Positions 34,601-45,400 of a stretch of DNA of 64,000 nucleotides are shown in pieces. Made by a program: the position numbers and the translations under genes. This DNA comes from Charina bottae (taxonomy: Eukaryota > Chordata > Lepidosauria > Squamata > Charinaidae): NCBI GenBank assembly GCA_023362775.1, contig JALMGJ010000003.1, positions 178,565,725 to 178,629,724 on the forward strand, given 5' to 3'. Position 1 is the first letter of the stretch; each line of letters starts with the position of its first letter. The notes below the pieces were generated by a model, which worked only from the letters and a program-made list of their open reading frames with translations, was not told the origin of the DNA and made no database searches.

Positions 34601-35424
34601 AAAAAAATATGATATAGCCAAATTTAGGACACATGTAAAAAAGGTACAGAGCTTTGATTGCATTGTTGATCTTGACTTTTTAACTTCCTCATTGCAAATG
34701 CCTCTGCTTTAAATATGCTAGACTTGTGGATTTAGGCCTTAGAAGTGGTAGTATCTACATTTATTATAGACATCTTGCAACAATTCTTATTCATACCTAC
34801 TCAGGAGTAAGTACCACTGAATTTCCTGCCCTTGGGCAAGTCTAGAGCTTTTGGATTTTATCTGGAACATAAGCATTGTGAGGATAAAAGATATACCAAC
34901 ATAGCATTCGGTTTCTTGAAGCATTTGGATTTTAAGGTATTTTCCTACATAATGTACCACAATAAATGGATATGTAGATTTCTCCCATCTTGAAAGAGAA
35001 TCAGGACTCCATTCATAATTTCAAATTCAGTGGAACTTAATTTTGAGTAGGCTAAAAATCTATAACCCTAGGTATTTATTATCTTAATAAGTTTGGATTC
35101 CCTGTAAAATTCCGTGAATGAGACACTCTAAAATCCTAGCCTTGGAAACATCCAGTGAGGGCCACGGAACCTGAGGCTTCCAGGATGGATAACACAGCTT
35201 TCAACCACGCCTGAATCTCATCACTTTTATTTTTTAGAATGTTAGCATCTTATGTCTGATCTGGATGGGCTTTCCATTAAAAAACAATTGTTCCATATTG
35301 TACTGATGGGCAAAGTATCTCAAATTGATGGTGCACCTTTTTCATTAACACGACTGTTTCCACCTGAAAGGCTGCTGTGCTGTTCTGGATATAATTCTTT
35401 TGACTACCCATCATTTACTTAAGC
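31617..35424. other. Intergenic AT-rich sequence with weak repeat remnants
   Basis: No exon found. Near 34790-34840, 'cctactcaggagtaagtacc' followed by 'actgaatttc' resembles a widespread squamate repeat with words like 'ctcagaagtaagtccc'. Similar traces are near 39900, 54940 and 60160-60430. Around 33490-33570, 'aattcccagccagtt' and 'ttctgggagg' resemble a decayed palindromic MITE. Confidence 0.4.
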
Positions 35425-35678
35425 CAGTGCTTTCTAAAGTGCCGCTGTTGGCGACACACCAACGGCGGCAGCGGCGGCACGCGGGGTGTGTGTGTGTGTG
35501 TGTGCTTGGCGGCGGCCTCGCTCAAATGCGGAAGCGCCGATGGCGTGCCGCTGCCGTCTTCGCTGCCGCCGCCGTGCACGTGCCGCCACCACGCACGCCC
35601 CCATGCCGCCGCTTCGCGACACACCAAACTGTGTGTTGTGACACACTAAAGTGTTGCGACACAGTTTGGAAAGCTATG
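35425..35678. mobile_element. 254-bp hAT MITE with perfect 8-bp TSD
   Basis: It begins 'cagtgctttctaaagtgccg' and ends 'acacagtttggaaagctatg'. Perfect flanks 'acttaagc' occur at 35417-35424 and 35679-35686. The interior is CpG-rich with a short (GT)n run near 35486-35503 and repeated 'gcgacacacc'. It belongs to the same family as 780-1049, 31319-31608 and 46698-47064. Confidence 0.93.
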
Positions 35679-35749
35679 ACTTAAGCAATGCGCCGCATAA
35701 AATCCATTAAAAGAATGGAGGAAAGAACGACCCCAAGCAAGTCCTCCAT

Positions 35750-36330
35750 CACGTCCTCTCAGCTCTTTCCAGCAAAGCGCCTCCTCGCGAGTTTATAGAA
35801 CAGTAGCCTTTGGTGTTGGCTGTCATGCCGTGCTTAATGCACGCTGCCCCTTTTGCCTTCAGACGTACTTCCAAATGTCGGTGGCATGGAAGTGTTTTCT
35901 CAAACCAGAAGGGTACAGTTCCACATGTGCGCGCGTGTACTACACAACTATGTTACCCAAGGAGACAGGCTGCATAAGGTCCAACGGCGGGCGCCGCGTC
36001 TTCCGCTCCGGCCCGCCCGCACCGCCAGCCACCGCATTGGCTGCGAGCGGGATTGTCAGGGTGGCAACGTAACCGCTTGGCGACGCCTCGGTTTTCTCAG
36101 CCCGGATGTGAGGTGTTCCTGACTCAATCTCGGTCGCCAATTGCAGCTCGTCAGCGAAAGCGGCCCCCAGGCTTCAGGCAAGGAGGCTCGGGAGTCGCTG
36201 CGCTGCAAGGAGCGAGCCGCCTCCTCTGTGCCAGGCGGCCCTTTCGGAAGCGCGAGCCCAGCGCCGTAGACCCAGCACGAGAGCCTTACGGAGAAAAAAA
36301 GACGCGTAATGCAACACAACCATTTGGTAG
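35750..36330. promoter_or_regulatory. CpG-rich interval of unknown role upstream of TGIF1
   Basis: The stretch around 35980-36290 is rich in CpG ('gcgggcgccgcgtcttccgc', 'ccgcttggcgacgcctcgg') and I see no transposon termini around it. It lies 2.7 kb upstream of the main TGIF1 CpG island. TGIF1 is known in mammals to use several alternative first exons, so this could be an alternative promoter. No exon can be assigned from sequence alone. Confidence 0.35.
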
Positions 36331-37001
36331 CGAGAAAAGGCAGGCGCCGTTGCCTTGCATAGTCTGATTTCAGAGGAATAAATATAAGACTGTACCGTTG
36401 AAAGAACGGGATGTCGACACAGTTTCAGGTCTCTTCTGAAATGTTGAGGGCAGGAGTCATATATCGCCATTCTTACTACTGTATGCCTCCTCGGAACTCC
36501 GTTCAACGTTGCGGATCAGCTGAGCGATTCCGTCATTAACCATGATACGGCGGATCTGTAAAAGCCTCTCAAAAACAGTGAGGGGGACGCAGATTTATTC
36601 TTTGGGCACGATGTGGCTTTCGGTCCAGATAATATGCAAAATAGACTTGAGAACTTTTTTTAAGTCTGTAACCATAGGATTAACGCTTTAGCGCGATGCG
36701 ATGCTCCTACCCGCCCTGGTTTGCAATACTGTACCTATTTACATTTACATTAACCGGCGCGCCGAGAAGTTATTTAAAGAAACGACGAGGCTTTAGTGGC
36801 AACGTGATTATCACCTTTGTATACTGATGACTGAAGTTCACGAATAAACACGATTCCTCTCGAAGCGCCTGCCCCCCCCGTTCCGGAAGTGAACCCACGT
36901 GGTCTCTGAAGGCCTTGTTGTCTGCAGCTCAGTCAGCTGGCGGTTCAGTGGCTGAAAGAGCTAGTGGGTCGATGACGGGGAGGGCTCCCTTTCTGTTAAG
37001 A
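36331..37001. other. Non-coding interval upstream of TGIF1
   Basis: No exon recognised. An ETS-like 'ccggaagtg' followed by 'cacgtg' lies near 36883-36900 and may be regulatory. Confidence 0.35.
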
Positions 37002-37123
37002 CAGTGTTTCTCAACCTTGGCAACTTTAAGATGCGTGGACTCCAACTCCCAGAATTCCCCAGCCAGCATATTCTGGAAGTTGAAGTCCACGCATCTTAAA
37101 GTTGCCAAGGTTGAGAAATACTG
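37002..37123. mobile_element. 122-bp palindromic hAT MITE
   Basis: Left end 'cagtgtttctcaaccttggc' and right end 'gccaaggttgagaaatactg' are inverted repeats. The whole element is almost a single palindrome, with inner arms 'aactttaagatgcgtggac' and 'gtccacgcatcttaaagtt'. Flanks 'tgttaaga' (36994-37001) and 'tattaaga' (37124-37131) match at 7 of 8. This is a very common squamate family. Confidence 0.85.
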
Positions 37124-38000
37124 TATTAAGACATCGCTTGTTTGACCGAGTATGCCGTATGCTTTTCGGTTGGGCCAAGTGATAATTACTGCATGACATT
37201 CACATTTAGTCATGATGAATGTGCTCATTTAATTCAGGAAATGTGACGGGCTAACGCTTGAGCAAGAGAGTGCTTTCCCGGCTGGTTCCTTACATCCCAG
37301 GTCAGATGTGTTTTCCTACAGGAAGGCAAGGAAGACTTCTCTGCCACTGGGGGGTGGAGAGCAGCCCCCTCATAAGTCCCTAAATTTTAGCTCCGGTGAC
37401 CTGAAGGAAGGGGCGGGCCTCATTAAGCTGCAATTGGATCCGTCCCAGTAACACTGCCAGGATAGTTCAGAGCAAAATAAACGAGTTACGCACGTGTTTA
37501 TTCAATGGATTGAGTCAAGCCGTGAGAGACAAAAAACAGAGAGGTCACGGGGGCCGGACTCCCCCCCCCCCTTAAATGAACATGTTGTTTAAAATACATG
37601 GAATGCATTTCATTAGTAGAAGCGGAGTGGTGGGAAAGTAACTGCGGGATCGGCGAATTTCCCTCCACATAAATTGGAACTGACGTAATGTTTTCTTTTC
37701 CCTCCCTCACTGTCTGCCCAGACGGAAGAAACGGCACCGTTCGGGCTCTGTCTGATTCTCGCGGTACTTAAACACACAGTCCCCCTGTCCCAAGTTAAGC
37801 CAACCCGGTTCATCCTGTAGTTGAGCTCTTTTAAGCAGCAGATCCGATCTATCCCAAAGCGCATTCATAGGGTGACGTAAATTCCAATGGAACTTATTTC
37901 TAAAGCAGGTTTGGGACAGGACTGAGCGTCGGATGATGCTAGTTTTTTTGCCTGCGGTTTACAGGAATCGCTTTTTCCCGAGTAAACTCTCGTAAAGGAT
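37124..38000. other. Non-coding interval upstream of the TGIF1 CpG island
   Basis: No exon or repeat recognised apart from a C10 run at 37561-37570. Confidence 0.35.
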
Positions 38001-39400
38001 TTGGGGGGTCATTCAACGCCTGGGGCGAAGGACTCCAGCCCAACACTGCGATATTCGGAGCAGGAGGTGCAGCCATCTCCGAGGGAGCGGAAGGGGAACA
38101 AGATTTGAGCCACCTGGCCGCTACGTGTAAGGCTGAAAAGTGGAAAACTTGCTCACTGTTCTCTGGCGGGCCAGGGAGCGGCTCGTTGCAAGGACTCCAC
38201 CAATGGAAAAAGGCCGCCAACCTGACTGTAATAATCCAAGAAGTGGCGGAAAAAACTGCCACGAGGCCTCCCCCCGCTGACCAAGGCGAAGGCGAAAGGA
38301 AAGAGCGAAGGCGGGCTTGTGGAAGGAGAGCTGAGGAGATTCCTGGGGCGGGCTGCAGTGCTATTGACACAAAACAACTTTGTAAACGCTGTTCATACTG
38401 GTTTAGGAAGAGCGCCCGGCGACTGAAGCATTTAAATTCTCTCTTCCTTTCCCCCTCCGACCGACTCCCCCGTTTCCCTACTCTTTCTCTCCTGTTTTTG
38501 CCAACTTAGCGACCAAAGGGCTGCTTAGGAAGCGAAGCACCGGGGCTCCCCTCGCCTGGTCACGATTACGCTGCGTCTTGGCGGAGAGGTCCCCTACTCC
38601 CTGCTTCTCGGTTTAGCGCCGGTATTTGACAGACTCACCCCCTAAGCCGTTACCCAGCCGGCCGGCCGGCCAGCCCGCGGGAGGGGAGGGGCAGCTCTGG
38701 CTCCGGCTCCTCTCCCGCTTACTCAGTGCTGGGAGGTGGGGGAGGGCACACCTCGTGGCGGAGGAGGCAGCAGCAGCAGCTTGTGCCAAGCACCAGTTGA
38801 AGAACAAAGAAGGAAGAAGCGGCGAGAGGGCCACTCTCAAGTTACTTTCTGCCCCGGCTGCAGCAGCGAGTCCCGTCCATCCCGCACGCAAGACGCTTTT
38901 TTCAAAAGGACTACTGGAAACTGCCTTCTCTCCCCTGCTCTTTTCTTCCCCCTTCTTTTTTTCCAAGTTTCTTTCGGCCCCTTTTTCCTTCCCCCCTAAT
39001 AAAAAGAAAGGAATCTTCCACGATTAGGCAGAAGGCGCCGAGATGAAAACTCAGAAAAGTAAGTAGCTTTGTCCTGGTTTGAGCGTCTCTCTGCTTCTGC
39101 GGCGGCTCCAAGTGAACGGAGCTTCCCTCTGCCTCCCTCGTGGCGTTGCTAAACAATTGTCAGGAAGAGTGCGTGCGTGTGGCTTGGTGTGCGCAACTCT
39201 AGAGTACAGCTTGTGGAAGAAATTGGGACTTCTCCCCGTCCGTTTCTTTTAAAAACCCGGACCCTTTTGCCGCTTTGTACAGTAGTAGCACGAAACGGCA
39301 GTTGAGGGGGTTCCCGGCTCAGACAAAACATAAGCGCGGCGACGTTTGTTTGAAGGTTTCTGCATCTTCAGCTGCTGGCGCCCTGTCAAAAACATGTCTC
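38001..39400 (+). promoter_or_regulatory. TGIF1: CpG island and promoter of TGIF1
   Basis: CpG density is high from about 38.0 to 39.3 kb and the first TGIF1 coding exon lies inside it. No TATA box is obvious, and the region is G/C- and purine-rich ('gccggccggccggccag' near 38660), typical of a housekeeping-like promoter. The transcription start cannot be fixed but probably lies between 38.6 and 38.95 kb. No transposon ends are seen in the island. Confidence 0.7.
39043..39058 (+). CDS. TGIF1: TGIF1 first coding exon (16 coding bases)
   Basis: The exon encodes only ATG AAA ACT CAG AAA A before the donor 'gtaagt' at 39059, so the sixth codon (Ser) is split. It is found by joining in frame to 46267, which gives MKTQKSAAAISG, in agreement with the short amino terminus of known TGIF1 forms. 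The adjacent CpG island supports it. Confidence 0.75.
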
Positions 39401-42400
39401 AACGGCCTGTTTTGTGTCCGAACAAAGTTTTCTCTCTGACTCTCTCTCTCTCCGGCCCGCTCACTCTTTCTTTAAGCCTGCTTCTTTCGTGTTATCTATT
39501 TCATTATCTTCTATTGAAAACTCAACCTTTATTGAGCAAGGCTGCATCTAAAAAAAATTCTTAGACCAGCAACAGCGTGCTTGAAGTAGTTTCTTTGTTT
39601 GCGATTGTCGGATAGGGAGGGGGCATAGAGACAGGGGTGGAGCCTCTGAAAAATCGGTTAAAAAGGCTTTGAGAGCAGATCTCCCACGCCTGACACTTTG
39701 GACTTGTAAAAGTGCAGTTTATTTTTAAGAAGAGGACACAAAAGCAAGTTTATATGCTGTTTCCAGGATGAAAGGCTGGGGTTCAAAAGAGAACCGAAAA
39801 TCACTTTTTTTTTTTAAACTCTGGGCATGGTGAAATGTCTTGTAGGCTTAACAAAGGCATTGCCATTATTTCTGTTTGTGAACTTAACAGCACAGTCCTG
39901 TTTGCGTTTACTCAGAATATGCCCCATTGAGTTACATAGGGTTTCTTACCTATGTTTACCTAAATTCTTGTTTATGTTACAGTAGGATTTCATATGTACG
40001 TACACTGTGAAAAATGAAAAGTCAGCATGCTTAGAGTTACATAGTTGAATGGAAAGGCACAATATAACTCCAATATTAACAATGATTTGGACTTTGTGGT
40101 TCCTTGTGAAACTTATCTTTGCTTTTGAGAAGTAACTAAAAGTTTCTTTTCCATGCAGCTGATTTTCCCTAGTGACACGTAAATATGAAATATAAAAAGG
40201 AAAGTGGGACACAAGTTAGTTAGATCCATTAAATGGTAATGTAAGCCCACAAAAAAATAATTCTGTGAGAGGTACAACCTTGTGTTTATAATAATATTCT
40301 GCCCAACAGTACCATGGCCTACCTCTGAAGCTAAAGGCATACATACTTGTTTTTGAACCTTATAGTTGTACAAAAATAATGTCTGTAACACTGTTAGACA
40401 AAAAATTCCATACTGAATAATTTGAATAGTTATTTTTATAACGTTCCTCTGCTCTTTATTTGAACAGTGCTGGTTTCCTGCCTGCTGTTGCGTCCATTGT
40501 TCCAAGTTTTTGGGGAGGAGTGGGATGTGAGATGCTCTGTTTAAATCTAGAGCTTATGTCTTGTCAATTTTAAGCATGCTGCCTGTTCTGTCAGCCTGGA
40601 CACTGTTTAAGAAAAACTTTAAAACATTAAGTGCACGAGAGAAAGCTGCTGAGTGCAGGAGCTCATCAAATTTGCACAAAAGAATGCAAGGAAAAGTTTT
40701 CAGGTGCATGGGATATAAAGGAGATCAGAGCAAAAAACATTTTGAAAAGTTGGATGGTTGATGATACATGTGGTCTGAAAGTCTGAAATTTTATTTGTGC
40801 TGTAATCTTAAGAGTTGTAAGTTCCAATTTATTCCATATAAATATGTGTGTTTTTTTTCTATTGGTGTAGCTGTTTGTGGTATGAGAAGTGTGTGTAAGG
40901 TTAAAAATATTAAAGGTGGGATAGATGAGTCAGTAGATTTAAAATTTCACTAACCAAGTCAGTGAAAATGTTCTTAAAAACATCTATTAGCTTTACAGTA
41001 TACCTATGTATCCTTACACAAATTGTGATAAATCTGGTGTTACCACAGTTTTGTGAAAGGGCACATTCTGTGAGTTATGTGGCTAAGCTTTAGCATAATG
41101 ATTACTGTGTGTATCTCTGAGATTTATTTCCTCTTACCTCACTGCTAAAAATTTCTTGTTTCCTATGTCCCTACAACTTGGGATCATATTTATATGTAAG
41201 TTTTTTTGCCTATAATAAATGCTTTCTATTTTAAAGTATTGTGAGATTTCATTCTATAATGAAAAACCTGTTGATTTGAAGGGCTATACTCCTATTCATA
41301 TTTCTAAACTATCTTCTCTAACATTTAAAGAGTTGCAGACTGTTACAAATACACATCCTTTCTAAAATAAAGCTCATAGGTAGGGTACCATAATTTGATT
41401 CTTTCTGGCCAAAATGAGCTCGGAAGGGTTATATGCTTGTAATTACTAGAAAGACAATAAGACAGTTCTTATTTTTTCCAGTACTACTTATTGTTTAGCA
41501 GTTAATACCTTAGCCCAGTATCCATGTTTTTAATTCTGTGTCAATCTCAAGTCTGCTATCTTTCTTTGTTGTTTTGCCTTGTTTGCATTTGGAAAGAGTC
41601 GATACCACAGGTGTAGACTAAGTTTTCAAATTAGGAATAATTTGAATCTTGTATATATAAATTCTGCAGATGTTTTTTTGGAAATGCCTGTGCTGCTCTG
41701 CAAAACAGCTTGATAAGAGTTTCACACACAAAGAGATTTGTGGAGAAAGCAGTTTAGTACATGGCTCATAGTGCAAAGTGAGCCTATTTGTTTTAAGGCA
41801 TTTTGTAAATGTATCAAAGCAGCTGGTATCTACCACTTTCCCTTGTTATACTTCTTTTTGCCCCAGAACAGCAGTCCCACTATTTTATACTGTTCAATTT
41901 TCAGTAGGTTTGTCATTTCCTTAATATGCAAAAACTAAGGAATTAATACTCTGACCAGGCATGGCTTGAAGCATAATTTTATGTTAATTTTTTGGCCACA
42001 AAGAGGAAAGCAGGTAAATAATTTACACAAAAAAGGCATTTGTTCTTGTTTAGATGTATTTAGACAGGCCATCATGCTGTGCATGTATTTAGAAGAGTTT
42101 TTGAGACCTGCAATATGAGATGAAAGTAAACTGTGACCATAAATTTTGAGCCAAGTGACCTGATGGTGTAGCTACAAGTTATAACTCTGGTTTGGGGTTT
42201 GTTTTGCAAATAGTATTGTGAAAACTATTGCCTCCAGAAAAGTAAATGAATACTGAACATCTAAAATTATTTTAATAAGGCAGACAGAGCTCTCTTGTAT
42301 ATGTACATTGTACAATGTCAAATTGGTGTGAGCTAAAGAAGATTTCTTGGTCTTCAGGTGAATTTAAAATAAGCTATTTTTAAAAATTGAAATTGGTGCT

Positions 42401-45400
42401 TTGGCTATATTATGGCCAAGTAGTCATGTGAAAATTGCAATCAGCTATGTTAAAACACCACATTAAGAGTGCAACATTTCTGCTTGCGAAAATTCTGTAA
42501 AGAAACAAACAACAAAGCACCAGTGATCCACTGAGCCAGGCAGCCTAGCCAGGCCACCTTTTAACTGTTCCCTGTTAAAACAGGAAATGCAGAGCACAGA
42601 CTGATTACAGGGTAGCTTTGGTTTTCCCTTGTTAGTAATCAGCACAAATGCTCCAATGTAAACAGTGCCATGGCAGCACCAATATGGCCTTTGCTCTAAT
42701 AAAACATCAGCTGGACTAGGTTGCATCTACTGCTTCCTGTAGTTTCCTGTAACTGCAGCTTCTGCACACACAGGGGGTCTCTTTCCTGGCAGCTCAAAGA
42801 GTTAATGCTCCTTTAGTGAAATCTGCTCATTATCCCAAGAGAGGTTGCATAGCATTTTACTCCTGTTTAGCCCAAACCTGTTTTGTATCATTAACCTCTT
42901 AGCAGAGGGAACATGTCACAATAAGCAAGCAGATCAAAGGGCACTCAGTACTGCAGGTTGGTTCTTGCTTTAATTTTTATTTGTACTGTCAGGAGCTTTA
43001 CAGCTTTACAGGTTCTCCTTTTTTATGTTTGTGGGGAGAAGAGGAGATCAGCCTTTACATTTTGTTTTGAAGGGACCAGAATACCTGTATGTATGTATGT
43101 ACGTATGTAACAAATTTATATGGCTGCCCAACTCACACACAGTGAGTCACAGCTTTTGAACATTTTCTAGTCCAAGTTGCAAACTTTTTTTTTCTTTTAA
43201 GGCAATCTTCTGTTCTAGCTAGCTAAAATAGTTTGGCTTGATTGCTTTCCTCAGCACTTGTCTGTAAATCTTGTGTAATATGTTAGGATCCATTGCCTTG
43301 CCTTTTATTGCATCTCTGAATGAATTCTGTTCTTTACATGTTATCCATGTATGAAGGGCACTAATGGAGAGGGCAATGACTAAAGCTCTCCATGACTCAG
43401 ACCATTACTGTATATGGAGAGAAGTGGGTCCCAAATGCATTGGGACAGAAGGGAGCAACTACAACAACCACCTCTCAATATTATAAACTATCTGATATCA
43501 TGGTACGAAAGTGTACTTAAAAGGAATATCCCATCCTGTCGACACATTGTTATGATTTCCATAAGGCATAAAATACTTTTTTAGATTACTTTCTGCTATC
43601 AAAAGTTTTCATGTAAATAGAAAGATACTATCAGGCTGAAAACTAGGCTATTTATAGCTGGAAGAGCACTGATGAAAGAAAAAATCTGGCCTTGCACAGT
43701 CCAAACCCTGACATAATTGCCCTTTTTTAACATCGGTACCATTCATGGTAAGACCACTGTCACAAAGTCCAGTACCATAGGAATGTATAACATACTATAA
43801 ATTATATCAAACACAATGTAAAGAGGACCTGGATCTCATATATTATGCTCACATGACACATTGGATCACAAACTGGCCAACCACATGCTTAGGTTAGCAT
43901 GTTGGATGAACCCAGACCTTGTGGCTAAGTTCAGTGTTTGTGTGAGCGCAGAAATTTTGGTTGATTAAAGCAGGGTTAAATTAGCAATGGGTAAGAATGT
44001 TTTATGAACATCACCACAGTCCGCAACTGAAAAGGCTAGATAAATATCTGGAAATGCAGATAAAATGCAGATAAACCAGTCAACATATGCAGATAAACCA
44101 GTCAACACTTGTCTGAAGCCTTTCACTTCACTTTCCACCTTGTCCACCTCCTTCTCCTTAATTGGTGGTTCATTATTGTTGCAGGACACCTTGATAATAT
44201 CTCTCTCTGTTCTCTTCAGGTTATATGGTCCAACAGTTAGCTTTATCATTGTATTTGGAGAACACTGAGCTGTTGTACTGTAATCACCTGGTTTACTGAC
44301 ACACTAGTGACGCGGCATGGCCAAAATTAGATCTTGAGCCCTGATGCAGTTGAATACTAGAAATTTCATTCTAGCCCCTGCACATGGTCTATTATGTTTA
44401 CATTGGTAGATACAAAAGCATTTCTTATTTACCTTGAAAAGTATCAATTTTTATTGAACAGTATATCTTAGAAGGTAGGTCAATATTAAGAGAGAACTGT
44501 TCTGCTCTATATGTTCTGTTATTCTATTGGAAAGAACAGGTCTTGATGTTTGGCTACCAGTGTCAAGAGACAATGCACTATTTTCCGGATGCGTTTTACT
44601 ATATAGAATGAAAATCTGTTTTGAGTTCAGGGAGGTGGAGTTATGATCAAAAGTTATGATAGTTTCCCCTTTTTACACAATATCGACATATATCGAGTCC
44701 TTGTTGCAGTAAAACCTGTTACTACTAGTAAAGAAGGGTGGAGAGATTGGAGAGGAAGGGATTACAAGAGAGTAAGCAGACACACAATGAGAAATACTGT
44801 ATACCAGGCTGTTTGAGCAGCACACTCATGGCTGCTGGTCCAGCACATTGCTTTTGATGTGTATTCCCCATTGTGTGCCTGCTTACTCTCTTGTAATCCC
44901 TTCCTCTCCAAAGAATGTAAATACAAACATTAATTCTCTTCTTGCTAATTATCCCAGCACCATGGTGAGCATTCCAGAAGGTGGGGGTGTGGTTAGGAGG
45001 CAAACAAAAGTGGAAGGTGTGAAACTGATTAGTCTTGTCAGTTTCAAGCCAGCTATCCCAGCACCACTGGGGTGAGCATTCCAAAGGGTGGGGGAGTGGG
45101 GAAAAGGATAGCACAATTGTGGTCACGTGATTTCCCATTTAGTGACTGCATCACTTAGTGATGGAGTTGCCAGTCACAGTTGTGGTCACTAAATGAGGAC
45201 TGCCTGTAGTACATATTAAGTGATATTGAAAAAGAGGGTAGATGAAAAACCTACTACTGTAGACCAACCACTTTTCTTGATGAAGGAAACAGATGAAGGA
45301 AATGTGGAGATAATTTTGAGGCATAATCTATCATTTCCTCTTGAATCTTTTCTCAGTGTATTAGTGTCAAGTGCTAATTTGCATCTACAGTTGCAGAAAT

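Noticed and set aside
30336..35424. A second myosin light chain (MYL12A) copy or further exons between MYL12B and TGIF1
   Set aside because: I searched for the EF-hand and RATSNVF-type coding text and saw none. In human, MYL12A lies on the other side, outside this window.
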